From Pseudarthrobacter albicanus (GTDB taxonomy: Bacteria > Actinomycetota > Actinomycetes > Actinomycetales > Micrococcaceae): a stretch of DNA of 64,000 nucleotides. The stretch spans positions 1 to 64,000 of the forward strand of contig NZ_JAGPOT010000010.1 in the NCBI RefSeq assembly GCF_018224015.1, in the 5' to 3' direction. The translations under genes were made by a program, and so were the position numbers. This document shows positions 57,674 through 64,000 of this stretch, piece after piece (within the stretch, counting starts at the first letter, position 1; each line of letters opens with the position of its first letter). Under the pieces are notes generated by a model. It did not search any database. It saw only the letters and a list, made by a program, of their open reading frames with translations, and was not told where the DNA came from.

Positions 57674-58084
57674 ATGAAGTCTTCATCAGCCCTCGCGACA
57701 CGCCCCTCGCTGCTCGCGGCCGCCCCGGAGCGGCAGGCCTTCCTGCTGCTGCGGACGGTGTTCACCGTGGCGCCGATCATCTTCGGCCTGGACAAATTCA
57801 CCAACCTGTTGACCCACTGGACGATGTATCTGGCACCCGTCGCCACGTCCGTGGTCCCGCTGCCGGCCCAGACCATCATGTACATCGTCGGCGTGGTTGA
57901 GATCATCGCCGGCCTGGCCGTGGCGTTCAGGCCACGCTTCGGATCGTTGCTGGTGGCAGCCTGGCTGCTGGGCATCATCATCAACCTCATCGTCCTGGGC
58001 AACTTCTACGACGTGGCCCTTCGCGACTTCGGCCTGCTGGTGGGTGCGCTGGCACTGAACAGGCTGTCGCCCAAGGCCCGCTGA
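57674..58084 (+). CDS. DoxX-family membrane protein
   Basis: The 136-residue protein has four hydrophobic helices. The first follows FLLLRTVFTVAPIIFGLDKFTNLLTHWTMYL, a typical DoxX start with the conserved GxDKF. DoxX proteins form membrane-bound oxidoreductase complexes in mycobacteria and are often redox- or thiol-stress controlled. The AAGGAG ribosome binding site is 5 nt before the ATG and overlaps the operator. The gene is monocistronic and ends in a repeat-rich 346-bp gap. Confidence 0.88.
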   Translation: MKSSSALATRPSLLAAAPERQAFLLLRTVFTVAPIIFGLDKFTNLLTHWTMYLAPVATSVVPLPAQTIMYIVGVVEIIAGLAVAFRPRFGSLLVAAWLLGIIINLIVLGNFYDVALRDFGLLVGALALNRLSPKAR

Positions 58085-58170
58085 AAGCGGGTCCCTCTGG
58101 ACGATGCTCCGAACAGGGCTCCGAACGGGGCTCTGAACGGGGCGCAGCGGCCGGCCGGCACCGTTGGCCT

Positions 58171-58234
58171 GCCGGTCACCAGCCAATTGCCGGCCGGTCG
58201 CTACCCATTTGCCGGCCGTCACCAGCCATTTGCC
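58171..58234. repeat. Three imperfect 21-22-bp tandem repeats
   Basis: Three units share GGCCGGTCACCAGCCATTTG with point changes (CCAATTGCC, CCCATTTGCC and GCCATTTGCC endings). The third unit merges into the left arm of the following hairpin. Confidence 0.75.
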
Positions 58235-58283
58235 GAAGAAGGCCGCTATCCCGATCCGGATAGCGGCCTTCTTCGGCAAATGG
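58226..58283. terminator. Perfect 26-bp hairpin
   Basis: Arms at 58226-58251 and 58258-58283 are perfectly complementary with a 6-nt loop (CGATCC). No T-run follows. It lies 141 bp after doxX. It could stop doxX transcription or stabilise the mRNA. Confidence 0.75.
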
Positions 58284-58430
58284 CACCGGGAAACCGGTTC
58301 CGCCCCGACCAGGACGGGGGCAGCCGGCGGGAACCATCCGGGCGCATACGGACGTTAGCCTTCCAGCCGGTTAAACTGGCCAGGCCGGCTGTCCAGGACA
58401 GGCTGGCAGCCTCAACAGAAGGATTCTCGT

Positions 58431-59417
58431 TTGACCCAGGGCAACAGCTCGCACTACCAGGTCCTCCGGATCCCCGTGACGGCGACGGACAAGGAGATCA
58501 AGGTGGCCTACCGCAGGGCTGCACGCCTGTCGCATCCGGATCACGGCGGCGATCCAGCAGCCTTCCGGCGTGTGACCCTGGCTTATGAGACCCTCATCGA
58601 TGCAAAGCGGCGCGCCGACTACGACCGGTCCTACGGCGGCGGACCCCGCGGCGCCTATTCCCCCGCCGCCGGCGATGAAGGGGCCCATTTTGACGCCCCT
58701 GCGGCGGGCAGCCACGCTTCCGCCAACGTGCGCCGCCCCAACACGCCGCGGAACACCGCGGCGGATGCCCCGGTCTACGTTCCGCCGTTCGAGCAGTTCG
58801 CCCAAGGCGGCGAAGTGCCGCTGATCCCCGAGGTCGTGGCGCGGCAGCAGGTCCATGGCGTGCCCCGCAAGCGCGGAATCTTCGGCGCCGAGGCGAGGAT
58901 CCAGCGGGAAATGCGGACGGTCCAGCTCATCAGCCGGCAGATCCTTCCCGCCATCCCGGCCGCGCGCCTTATCAACGGCCTGCAGTCACCGGCGGACAAC
59001 AGCCACATCGACCATGCGTTGCTCGCCGGCTACCGGATGGCGATCATCGGATCCATGCTGCTGCCTCCCGGCGCCTACGCCTGGAACGGCAGCACGCTGA
59101 CCCACGGCGGACGGTCCATCGCCCCGCCGCAGCTGGCCAGTGTGGTGCGCCGGATGCAGGACATCTTCCCGGAGCTGAATGTCACCGGCTGGACTGTGGT
59201 CCACAGCACGGACGGCAACCTCCACCAGCCGGTCATCGACCGGCACCGCCGTTCGTCCGCAGGACAAGACGACCACCGCGGCGACGGCCTTGACACCGTC
59301 CAGGTGGTCAACGCCGCAGGCCTGGCCCGCGGGCTCAAGCAGTTCCTGGGCTCCGGCCCCGCACCGAACACCGTCAACGTTTCCGTGCTCGCCCGGCTGC
59401 TGCGCGGCATGCACTAG
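58431..59417 (+). CDS. J-domain (DnaJ-like) protein
   Basis: The product has 328 residues. The first 65 are a J domain (HYQVLRIPVTATDKEIKVAYRRAARLSHPDHGGD) with the HPD triad at 35-37 that stimulates Hsp70 ATPase. No zinc-finger or CTD domains of DnaJ follow. The rest contains MRTVQLISRQILPAIPAARLINGLQSP and MAIIGSMLLPPGAYAWNGSTLTHGG, an actinobacterial domain of unknown role seen in J-domain and nuclease-related proteins. It starts at a TTG with GAAGGA upstream. Confidence 0.82.
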   Translation: MTQGNSSHYQVLRIPVTATDKEIKVAYRRAARLSHPDHGGDPAAFRRVTLAYETLIDAKRRADYDRSYGGGPRGAYSPAAGDEGAHFDAPAAGSHASANVRRPNTPRNTAADAPVYVPPFEQFAQGGEVPLIPEVVARQQVHGVPRKRGIFGAEARIQREMRTVQLISRQILPAIPAARLINGLQSPADNSHIDHALLAGYRMAIIGSMLLPPGAYAWNGSTLTHGGRSIAPPQLASVVRRMQDIFPELNVTGWTVVHSTDGNLHQPVIDRHRRSSAGQDDHRGDGLDTVQVVNAAGLARGLKQFLGSGPAPNTVNVSVLARLLRGMH

Positions 59418-59496
59418 CGAGGGCGGGCGTTCGCAGCGGCAGGCGTGCGTAGCAGGGGTGACAGGACCGGGGACGGCCGATCGCTAGGATGGGAGC

Positions 59497-59964
59497 GTGT
59501 TCCGCATCCTCTTTCATACTCCCGAAATCCCCGGCAATACCGGCAATGCCATCCGGCTGGCCGCCATCACGGGCGCCGAGCTGCACCTGGTGGAGCCCCT
59601 GGGCTTTGATTTTTCCGACGCCAAGCTTCGGCGGGCCGGGCTGGACTACCACGACCTCGCCGTCGTGACCGTCCACCCCAACATCGACGCCGCCTGGGCG
59701 GCACTGCGGCCGGAGCGGGTCTTCGCGTTCACCTCTGATGGCGAGGCCTCCTATACGGAGATCAGCTACCGCCCCGGTGACGTGTTGCTCTTTGGCCGGG
59801 AGTCCGTGGGGCTGCCGGAGGAGCTCAAACACGACCCGCATGTGACCTCCCGCGTACGCCTGCCGATGCTGCCGGCCCTGCGCTCCCTGAACCTTGCGAA
59901 CGCGGCGTCCATTGCCGTCTACGAGGCGTGGCGGCAGAACGGGTTCGCCGGCGCGAAACTCTGA
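59497..59964 (+). CDS. trmL: tRNA (cytidine(34)-2'-O)-methyltransferase TrmL
   Basis: The 155-residue SPOUT enzyme has FHTPEIPGNTGNAIRLAA at the N-terminus, LFGRESVGLPEEL in the knot's SAM-binding loop and LPMLPALRSLNLANAASIAVYEAWRQ at the C-terminus, all typical of TrmL. It methylates the wobble position of tRNA-Leu species. The start is GTG 59497. Confidence 0.93.
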   Translation: MFRILFHTPEIPGNTGNAIRLAAITGAELHLVEPLGFDFSDAKLRRAGLDYHDLAVVTVHPNIDAAWAALRPERVFAFTSDGEASYTEISYRPGDVLLFGRESVGLPEELKHDPHVTSRVRLPMLPALRSLNLANAASIAVYEAWRQNGFAGAKL

Positions 59965-60298
59965 AACCCGGCCCTACACAACGGCCCTACACCACGTCGC
60001 AACACCACAGCCCGGACACGGCCCTGGCATCATTTCCGGAACACAGCCCCGCAAGGTTTCCGGCTCTGCCGGCCCATCCGCTTGCCGTGCCGTGCCGAAT
60101 CACCTCTAAGACCCACCAAATCATGGGCGGACGGCCGGCCGGATCACGGGCAGCCCCAGCGGGGAAGGGAGCGAGGAGCGGCAGGTGACCACAGTGCAGA
60201 TGGACAGACGCCCGGGCCGGCCGGTTGCGGCGGGCTACACCCCGGGGGACGCCCGTCCTGGCCCGGAATCGACGGCAGGCACCTTATGCTTGAAGGTG
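59965..60298. other. Non-coding gap upstream of sigK
   Basis: These 334 bases hold a short repeat of CGGCCCTACAC near 59970-59990. An open frame extends back from sigK to GTG 60185 with GAGGAG upstream of it. I judge this extension non-coding because it contains a TTA codon and no family sequence. No other signal was seen. Confidence 0.5.
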
Positions 60299-60904
60299 AT
60301 GGACACTCCCAACGCCCCGAACCCCGAGGCCGCCGCTCCCCCGGCCCCCGCAACCGACGTGAACCGCCGGCTCGGGGCGTTGCTGGAACGGATTGCCCGG
60401 GGTGACCAGTCGGCCTTTGCGGAGTTCTATGGGCTCACCTCCCGGCGCGTTTTCGGCATGGCCCGCAGGGTCCTGATCGACCCGGAGCTCAGCGAGGACA
60501 CGACGCAGGAGGTGTTCCTCCAGGTCTGGCAGAACGCGTCCAAGTTCAACCCCGAGGCGGGCAGCCCGCTCGCGTGGCTCATGACCATCTCGCACCGCCG
60601 CGCCGTGGACAAGGTGCGCTCCTCCCAGTCCTCCACCGACCGGGAAGCGAAATATGGCGCCAGCAGCCAGGAGATCGACCACGATTCGGTCTCCGACGAG
60701 GTCGGCAGCCGGCTGGAGGCCGAGGCCGTCGTGCGCTGCCTGGCGACGCTGACCGCCACGCAACAGGAATCCGTGCGGCTGGCTTACTACGGCGGCCTCA
60801 CGTACCGGGAAGTCGCAGAGAAGCTCAATGCCGCCATTCCCACCATCAAGTCCCGCATCCGCGACGGACTGATCCGGCTGAAGTCCTGTCTGGGGGTGAG
60901 TTGA
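60299..60904 (+). CDS. sigK: ECF sigma factor SigK
   Basis: The 201-residue extracytoplasmic-function sigma factor has region 2 FAEFYGLTSRRVFGMARRVLIDPELSEDTTQEVFLQVWQ, with the -10 recognition helix ending AWLMTISHRRAVDKVR. Region 4 is LTATQQESVRLAYYGGLTYREVAEKLNAAIPTIKSRIRDGLIRLKSCL. It is next to rskA, its membrane anti-sigma factor, separated by one base. The start at ATG 60299 has GAAGG upstream, and the alternative GTG 60185 would add 38 residues. Confidence 0.93.
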   Translation: MDTPNAPNPEAAAPPAPATDVNRRLGALLERIARGDQSAFAEFYGLTSRRVFGMARRVLIDPELSEDTTQEVFLQVWQNASKFNPEAGSPLAWLMTISHRRAVDKVRSSQSSTDREAKYGASSQEIDHDSVSDEVGSRLEAEAVVRCLATLTATQQESVRLAYYGGLTYREVAEKLNAAIPTIKSRIRDGLIRLKSCLGVS

Positions 60905-60905
60905 G

Positions 60906-61802
60906 ATGACCGACATGAATGCACAGAACAACGGCCGCGTCCCCGGCGGCTTCGCAGCCGATATCGCCACCGACCTCACCTCGGGCCGCGTGGTTGACCT
61001 GGCGGAGGTCTATGCGCTGGACGCCCTCGACGACGCCGAACGCGCCGCCGTCGAGCACTACCTCGCCGCCGCGCAGCAGGCCGAGCGCAGCGCCTTCAAC
61101 GAACGCGTGCGCCAGGCCCGGGAAACGCTTGCCACCAGTTTCACCGCCGAGGAGGAACCACCGGCGGGCCTCTTGGACCGCATCGTGGCTGCCCTTCCGG
61201 CGCAGCCGGCAGGTCGGTTGGCCGACGGCGGCCCTGCTGCCGGCCGGCCCGATCCGGCGGCGCCTCCGGTCGCGGCACAACCCGTCCGCGAGCCGGCCGA
61301 ACGGCCCGTCGCCGACGAGCTCGGTGCCGCCCGCCGGCGCCGGGAAGAACGGCGCCGGCCCCAGGGCATGCGCAACTGGCTCGTCGGCGTCGCCGCCGCC
61401 GCCGCGATCGCCCTGGGCGGTGTCGGCGTGGGTGCCTACGTGGCGAACCAGAACGATCCGCTCAACCAGGTGCTTCAGGCCGGCGACAAACGGCAGGCAA
61501 CCGTCGAGGTCAGCGGCGGCGGCACCGCCACCGTGACCATCTCCTCGTCGAAGGACGCCGTCGTGGTCAGGATGAACGGTGTCCCGGCACCGCCGGCCGG
61601 CAAGGTCTACCAGATGTGGCTGATCCCGAAGGACGGCTCCGCTCCCGTCTCACAGGGCCTGATGGATGCCGAAGCCCTCTCCAAGCCGGCCGTGGTCAAG
61701 GGCATCGCCTCCGCCGCGGCCCTGGGAATCACCGTGGAACCGGCCGGCGGCTCCGCCCGCCCGACCCTGCCGACCGTGGCTGCCGCACCGCTCGGAGCAT
61801 AG
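60906..61802 (+). CDS. rskA: Anti-sigma-K factor RskA
   Basis: The 298-residue single-pass membrane protein has a cytosolic anti-sigma domain (VVDLAEVYALDALDDAERAAVEHYLA, residues 33-60), a low-complexity Pro/Ala linker, one helix at about 156-178 (NWLVGVAAAAAIALGGVGVG) and an extracytoplasmic RskA domain (VPAPPAGKVYQMWLIPKDG). It holds SigK inactive until proteolysis releases it. Its ATG is 1 nt after the sigK stop. Confidence 0.92.
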   Translation: MTDMNAQNNGRVPGGFAADIATDLTSGRVVDLAEVYALDALDDAERAAVEHYLAAAQQAERSAFNERVRQARETLATSFTAEEEPPAGLLDRIVAALPAQPAGRLADGGPAAGRPDPAAPPVAAQPVREPAERPVADELGAARRRREERRRPQGMRNWLVGVAAAAAIALGGVGVGAYVANQNDPLNQVLQAGDKRQATVEVSGGGTATVTISSSKDAVVVRMNGVPAPPAGKVYQMWLIPKDGSAPVSQGLMDAEALSKPAVVKGIASAAALGITVEPAGGSARPTLPTVAAAPLGA

Positions 61803-61834
61803 CTCCGGACGGCGCCGCCGGGTACCAGCGAAAG

Positions 61835-61905
61835 CACAACAAAGCCGCGCAGGCCGTGATCCCTTCCAAATGAAGGGATCACGGCCTGCGCGGCTTTGTT
61901 GTGCG
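61835..61905. terminator. Perfect 33-bp hairpin between convergent rskA and gntK
   Basis: Arms at 61835-61867 and 61873-61905 pair without a mismatch, with a CAAAT loop. The gntK stop follows 5 bp later. It would act as a bidirectional terminator. Confidence 0.85.
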
Positions 61906-61909
61906 GTGT

Positions 61910-62443
61910 TCACGGCGTTGCGGCGTCTGCCGTTTCCAGATGGAGCCGGTCGATGATTTCCTGCGCCTCCTCGGATGGCAGGGCCGAGACGCACAAGGAG
62001 ATGAAGTCTTCGTCCTCGGTGGGCGCTTCCAGCGCATCGAACTGCGATTCGAGCAGGGCCGGAGGCATGAAATGCCCGTGCCGCGAAGCCAGGCGGTCCG
62101 AGATCTTGTCCTTGCTTCCCTGCAGGAAGACAAACACCACGCCCTCGCCGCGGAGGGCGTCACGATACACCTTCTTCAGTGCCGAGCAGGTGATCACACC
62201 CGGCGTCCCGTCCCGGGCGTGCGCCCGGATCCATTCGGCGATGGATTCCAGCCACGGCCATCTGTCCTCATCGGTCAGCGGCTCACCGGCCTGCATCTTG
62301 GCAACGTTCGACGCCGGGTGCAGGTCATCGCCTTCTGCAAGATCCCATCCGAGCTTGCCGGCCACGAGGCCGGCCACAGTTGATTTCCCCGACCCTGAGA
62401 CGCCCATGATCACCAGGACGGGGTGCTGCGCAGTCTTCGCCAT
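61910..62443 (-). CDS. gntK: Gluconokinase
   Basis: The 177-residue P-loop kinase phosphorylates gluconate to 6-phosphogluconate for the pentose phosphate pathway. MGVSGSGKSTVAGLVAGKLGW is the ATP loop, EGDDLHPASNVAKMQAGEPLTDEDRWPWL the gluconate site, CSALKKVYRDALRGE the adenylate-kinase-like block, and LASRHGHFMPPALLESQFDALE the lid. ATG 62443 is preferred over the TTG one codon upstream. It is monocistronic; an ATATG-N17-CATAT inverted repeat lies upstream. Confidence 0.94.
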   Translation of the reverse strand: MAKTAQHPVLVIMGVSGSGKSTVAGLVAGKLGWDLAEGDDLHPASNVAKMQAGEPLTDEDRWPWLESIAEWIRAHARDGTPGVITCSALKKVYRDALRGEGVVFVFLQGSKDKISDRLASRHGHFMPPALLESQFDALEAPTEDEDFISLCVSALPSEEAQEIIDRLHLETADAATP

Positions 62444-62473
62444 CAAAGTCTGCCTTCCATTCCATCAAAATAA

Positions 62474-62500
62474 ATATGATTTAAACAGAGGCAAGCATAT
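62474..62500. promoter_or_regulatory. ATATG-N17-CATAT inverted repeat upstream of gntK
   Basis: ATATG (62474-62478) and CATAT (62496-62500) face each other 31-57 nt before the gntK ATG, in an AT-rich pocket. This could be an operator for a gluconate-responsive regulator. The half-sites are short, so the call is tentative. Confidence 0.4.
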
Positions 62501-62524
62501 GACAGGCGTTACATTCGGGCAACC

Positions 62525-63304
62525 CTAGAAGCCGGCGATGGTCCCCGGGCCGTTGACTGATACGACGTGGAAGGCCTCGGCGCTGCGCCCGGCCGGCAGT
62601 CCCGCCCGGCGGCCGGAGTCCTGCAGCAGGGCCCGCACGGTGCGGTCCATGGCCTCCACGTCGGGATGCTGGCTGGTGTGGACGTGGATGGCGGCGAGCT
62701 TGCTGTCCACCTGGTCCGTGACCTCGACAAAATGGTTTTCACGCGCCTCGGGCCCGGCGAAGAGCCACAGCCAGGGCAGCTTGTAGGCCTCGAGGCCGGC
62801 CGCGGCCAGCTCCGGGTAGGCGAAGGGGTTTTCCAGCGCCGGGTACACGGCCCGGGTCACCGCCTCCCCCACGGCCAGATGGTCCGGGTGGCTCTTCTGG
62901 ATCCGGTTCCAGTCGCGTTCGGGGTGCATGGCGAGCACGACGTCGGGCCGGAGTTGGCGGATCAGCCGCACCACGTCCCGCATCACCTCGTGGGAGGGTT
63001 CAAGGAAGCCGTCGCGCTGGTGCAGGTAGTGGATGTCGGTGACGCCAACGAGGGCGGCGGCGCGCTCCTGCTCCGCGGTACGCAGCCGGACTATTTCGTC
63101 GCGTTGTTCCGGGTCGAAGCCGCCGGCGTCGCCGTCGGTCATGATGCAGTAGCTGACCTGGACCCCCGCGGCGGTCCAGGCGGCAATGGTGCCGGCGGCG
63201 CCGAAGTCGATGTCATCGGGGTGCGCGCTGAAACACAGCACCCGTTCGACCCGGTGCGTCTCCGGATCGAACGGGCCGGGCGCCGGAACGGCGTTGCTGC
63301 CCAA
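62525..63304 (-). CDS. PIG-L/LmbE-family deacetylase
   Basis: The 259-residue zinc-dependent deacetylase-fold protein has the AHPDD motif (residues 27-31) and the ligand histidine in SHPDHLAVGEAV, like MshB, Mca and other LmbE proteins. HPERDWNRIQKSHPDH is typical of this branch. The chain is close to the size of MshB-like enzymes, which act on mycothiol precursors, but the substrate cannot be told from the sequence. It is 4 bp from the end of etfA on the same strand and may share its transcript. Confidence 0.85.
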   Translation of the reverse strand: MGSNAVPAPGPFDPETHRVERVLCFSAHPDDIDFGAAGTIAAWTAAGVQVSYCIMTDGDAGGFDPEQRDEIVRLRTAEQERAAALVGVTDIHYLHQRDGFLEPSHEVMRDVVRLIRQLRPDVVLAMHPERDWNRIQKSHPDHLAVGEAVTRAVYPALENPFAYPELAAAGLEAYKLPWLWLFAGPEARENHFVEVTDQVDSKLAAIHVHTSQHPDVEAMDRTVRALLQDSGRRAGLPAGRSAEAFHVVSVNGPGTIAGF

Positions 63305-63308
63305 GGAA

Positions 63309-64000
63309 TCAGCCCCTGCGCTTCTTGAGTTCCTCGGTGGCCTGCGGCAGGACCTTGAACAGGTCCCCGACGACGCCGAAGTCGGCGATTTCGAAGATCG
63401 GCGACTCCGCGTCCTTGTTCACCGCGACGATCACCTTGGCGGTCTGCATCCCGGCCTTCTGCTGGATGGCGCCAGAGATGCCGGCCGAGATGTACAGCTG
63501 CGGCGAGACAGTCTTGCCGGTCTGGCCCACCTGGGCGTCGTGGCCGATCCAGCCGGCGTCGGTCGCGGCGCGGGAGGCGCCGATGGCGGCGCCGAGCACG
63601 TCGGCGAGCTCTTCCAGCGGGCCGAAGTTGCCGTCGACGCCGCGGCCGCCGGCCACGACGATGCGCGCCTCGGACAGGTCCGGGCGGCCGCTGGCAGCCT
63701 TCTCGTTGCGGGCGGTGACCCGGGCCGAGGCGGCGGTGGCGGTCTCCGGCAGCTCCACGGTGACGGGCTGCGGCGCGGCGGCCGTGGCGGCCGGCTCGGG
63801 CGTGATGCTGTTGGCCTTCACGGTGAGCACGGAAACAGGCGTCGTGGCCTTCGCCGTGGTCATGTAGGAGCCGGCGAGCACGGACTTGTGGGCCGTCCCG
63901 TCCGGGTCCACGGCCACGACGTCGGTGATGACGCCGGCGCCGAGCTTGATGCCCAGGCGGGCCGCGATTTCCCTGCCCTCGGCCGAGTTCTCGGTCAGGA
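63309..64000 (-). CDS. etfA: Electron transfer flavoprotein alpha subunit, 5' part outside the window
   Basis: The frame is open from the window edge to a stop at 63309, giving about 230 C-terminal residues. The C-terminal FAD domain is clear: ARIVVAGGRGVDG, GASRAATDAGWIGHDAQVGQTGKTVSPQLYISAGISGAIQ and IVAVNKDAESPIFEIADFGVVGDLFKVLP. With the beta subunit it carries electrons from acyl-CoA dehydrogenases. The etfA, iscS, mnmA order is as in mycobacteria (fixB region). Confidence 0.95.
   Translation of the reverse strand, partial: LTENSAEGREIAARLGIKLGAGVITDVVAVDPDGTAHKSVLAGSYMTTAKATTPVSVLTVKANSITPEPAATAAAPQPVTVELPETATAASARVTARNEKAASGRPDLSEARIVVAGGRGVDGNFGPLEELADVLGAAIGASRAATDAGWIGHDAQVGQTGKTVSPQLYISAGISGAIQQKAGMQTAKVIVAVNKDAESPIFEIADFGVVGDLFKVLPQATEELKKRRG

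Larger units (their letters stand above)
58085..58430. other. Repeat-rich gap between doxX and the J-domain gene
   Basis: This 346-bp stretch has no credible gene. Bases 58106-58141 repeat GGCTCYGAACGGGG-like sequence, followed by the three 21-22-bp repeats at 58171-58234 and a perfect 26-bp hairpin at 58226-58283. The last 140 bases lead into the J-domain gene. Confidence 0.75.

Noticed and set aside
60185..60298. Longer SigK start at GTG 60185
   Set aside because: The extension contains a rare TTA codon and Pro/Gly-rich sequence, whereas ATG 60299 has a ribosome binding site and a family-like N-terminus. GAGGAG before 60185 leaves some doubt.

Overview
The window is high-GC DNA from an actinobacterium, most probably a member of the Micrococcaceae of the Arthrobacter/Pseudarthrobacter type. 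Evidence: a WhiB regulator beside a PdtaS kinase, the mtrA-mtrB-lpqB operon followed by comF, hpf and secA, the etfA/iscS/mnmA neighbourhood, a large NAD-type glutamate dehydrogenase, frequent GTG starts, and gene orders known from Mycobacterium, but no mycolate genes. No rRNA, tRNA, CRISPR array, transposase or phage gene was seen.

Region 1 (1-17 kb) is a cell-surface polysaccharide locus. It holds a Wzx-like flippase, a WbuB-like glycosyltransferase, the three enzymes of UDP-N-acetyl-L-fucosamine synthesis (CapE, CapF and CapG/WecB types), a polyprenyl-phosphate-type GT2, a DUF2304 protein, two large DUF6541-type membrane proteins that look like GT-C glycosyltransferases, a decayed acyltransferase, and a galactan module of glf, a GlfT2-like polymerase and a Wzm/Wzt ABC exporter. 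The FucNAc genes are split by three opposite-strand genes.

Region 2 (17-24 kb) has an orphan FHA-FtsK ATPase with EssC/EccC-like architecture, a small membrane protein, and the convergent pair whiB1 (with a near-consensus CRP-type site) and pdtaS. Region 3 (24-34 kb) has NAD-glutamate dehydrogenase, an isolated CpaE-like/CpaB-like pair, a small BldC-like DNA-binding protein, and a LysM membrane protein plus an Rv3235-type protein behind an AT-rich block of phased 10-bp repeats. Region 4 (34-45 kb) is the conserved secA / YcaQ-like glycosylase / hpf / comF / lpqB / mtrB / mtrA block; comF carries an in-frame 15-bp minisatellite.

Region 5 (45-64 kb) has a cysteine-free MetE-like protein, chorismate mutase, a complete peptide ABC importer, mnmA, an FAD-dependent reductase, iscS, an ArsR/SufR-type regulator, doxX, a J-domain protein, trmL, sigK-rskA, gluconokinase, a PIG-L deacetylase and the 3' part of etfA. 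The most notable regulatory signal is here. The promoters of the FAD reductase and of doxX, 3.4 kb apart, carry the same operator (TTCTAA-N17-TTAGAA) at the same place relative to a predicted -10 box. The cysteine-bearing regulator divergent from doxX is the obvious candidate to bind it.
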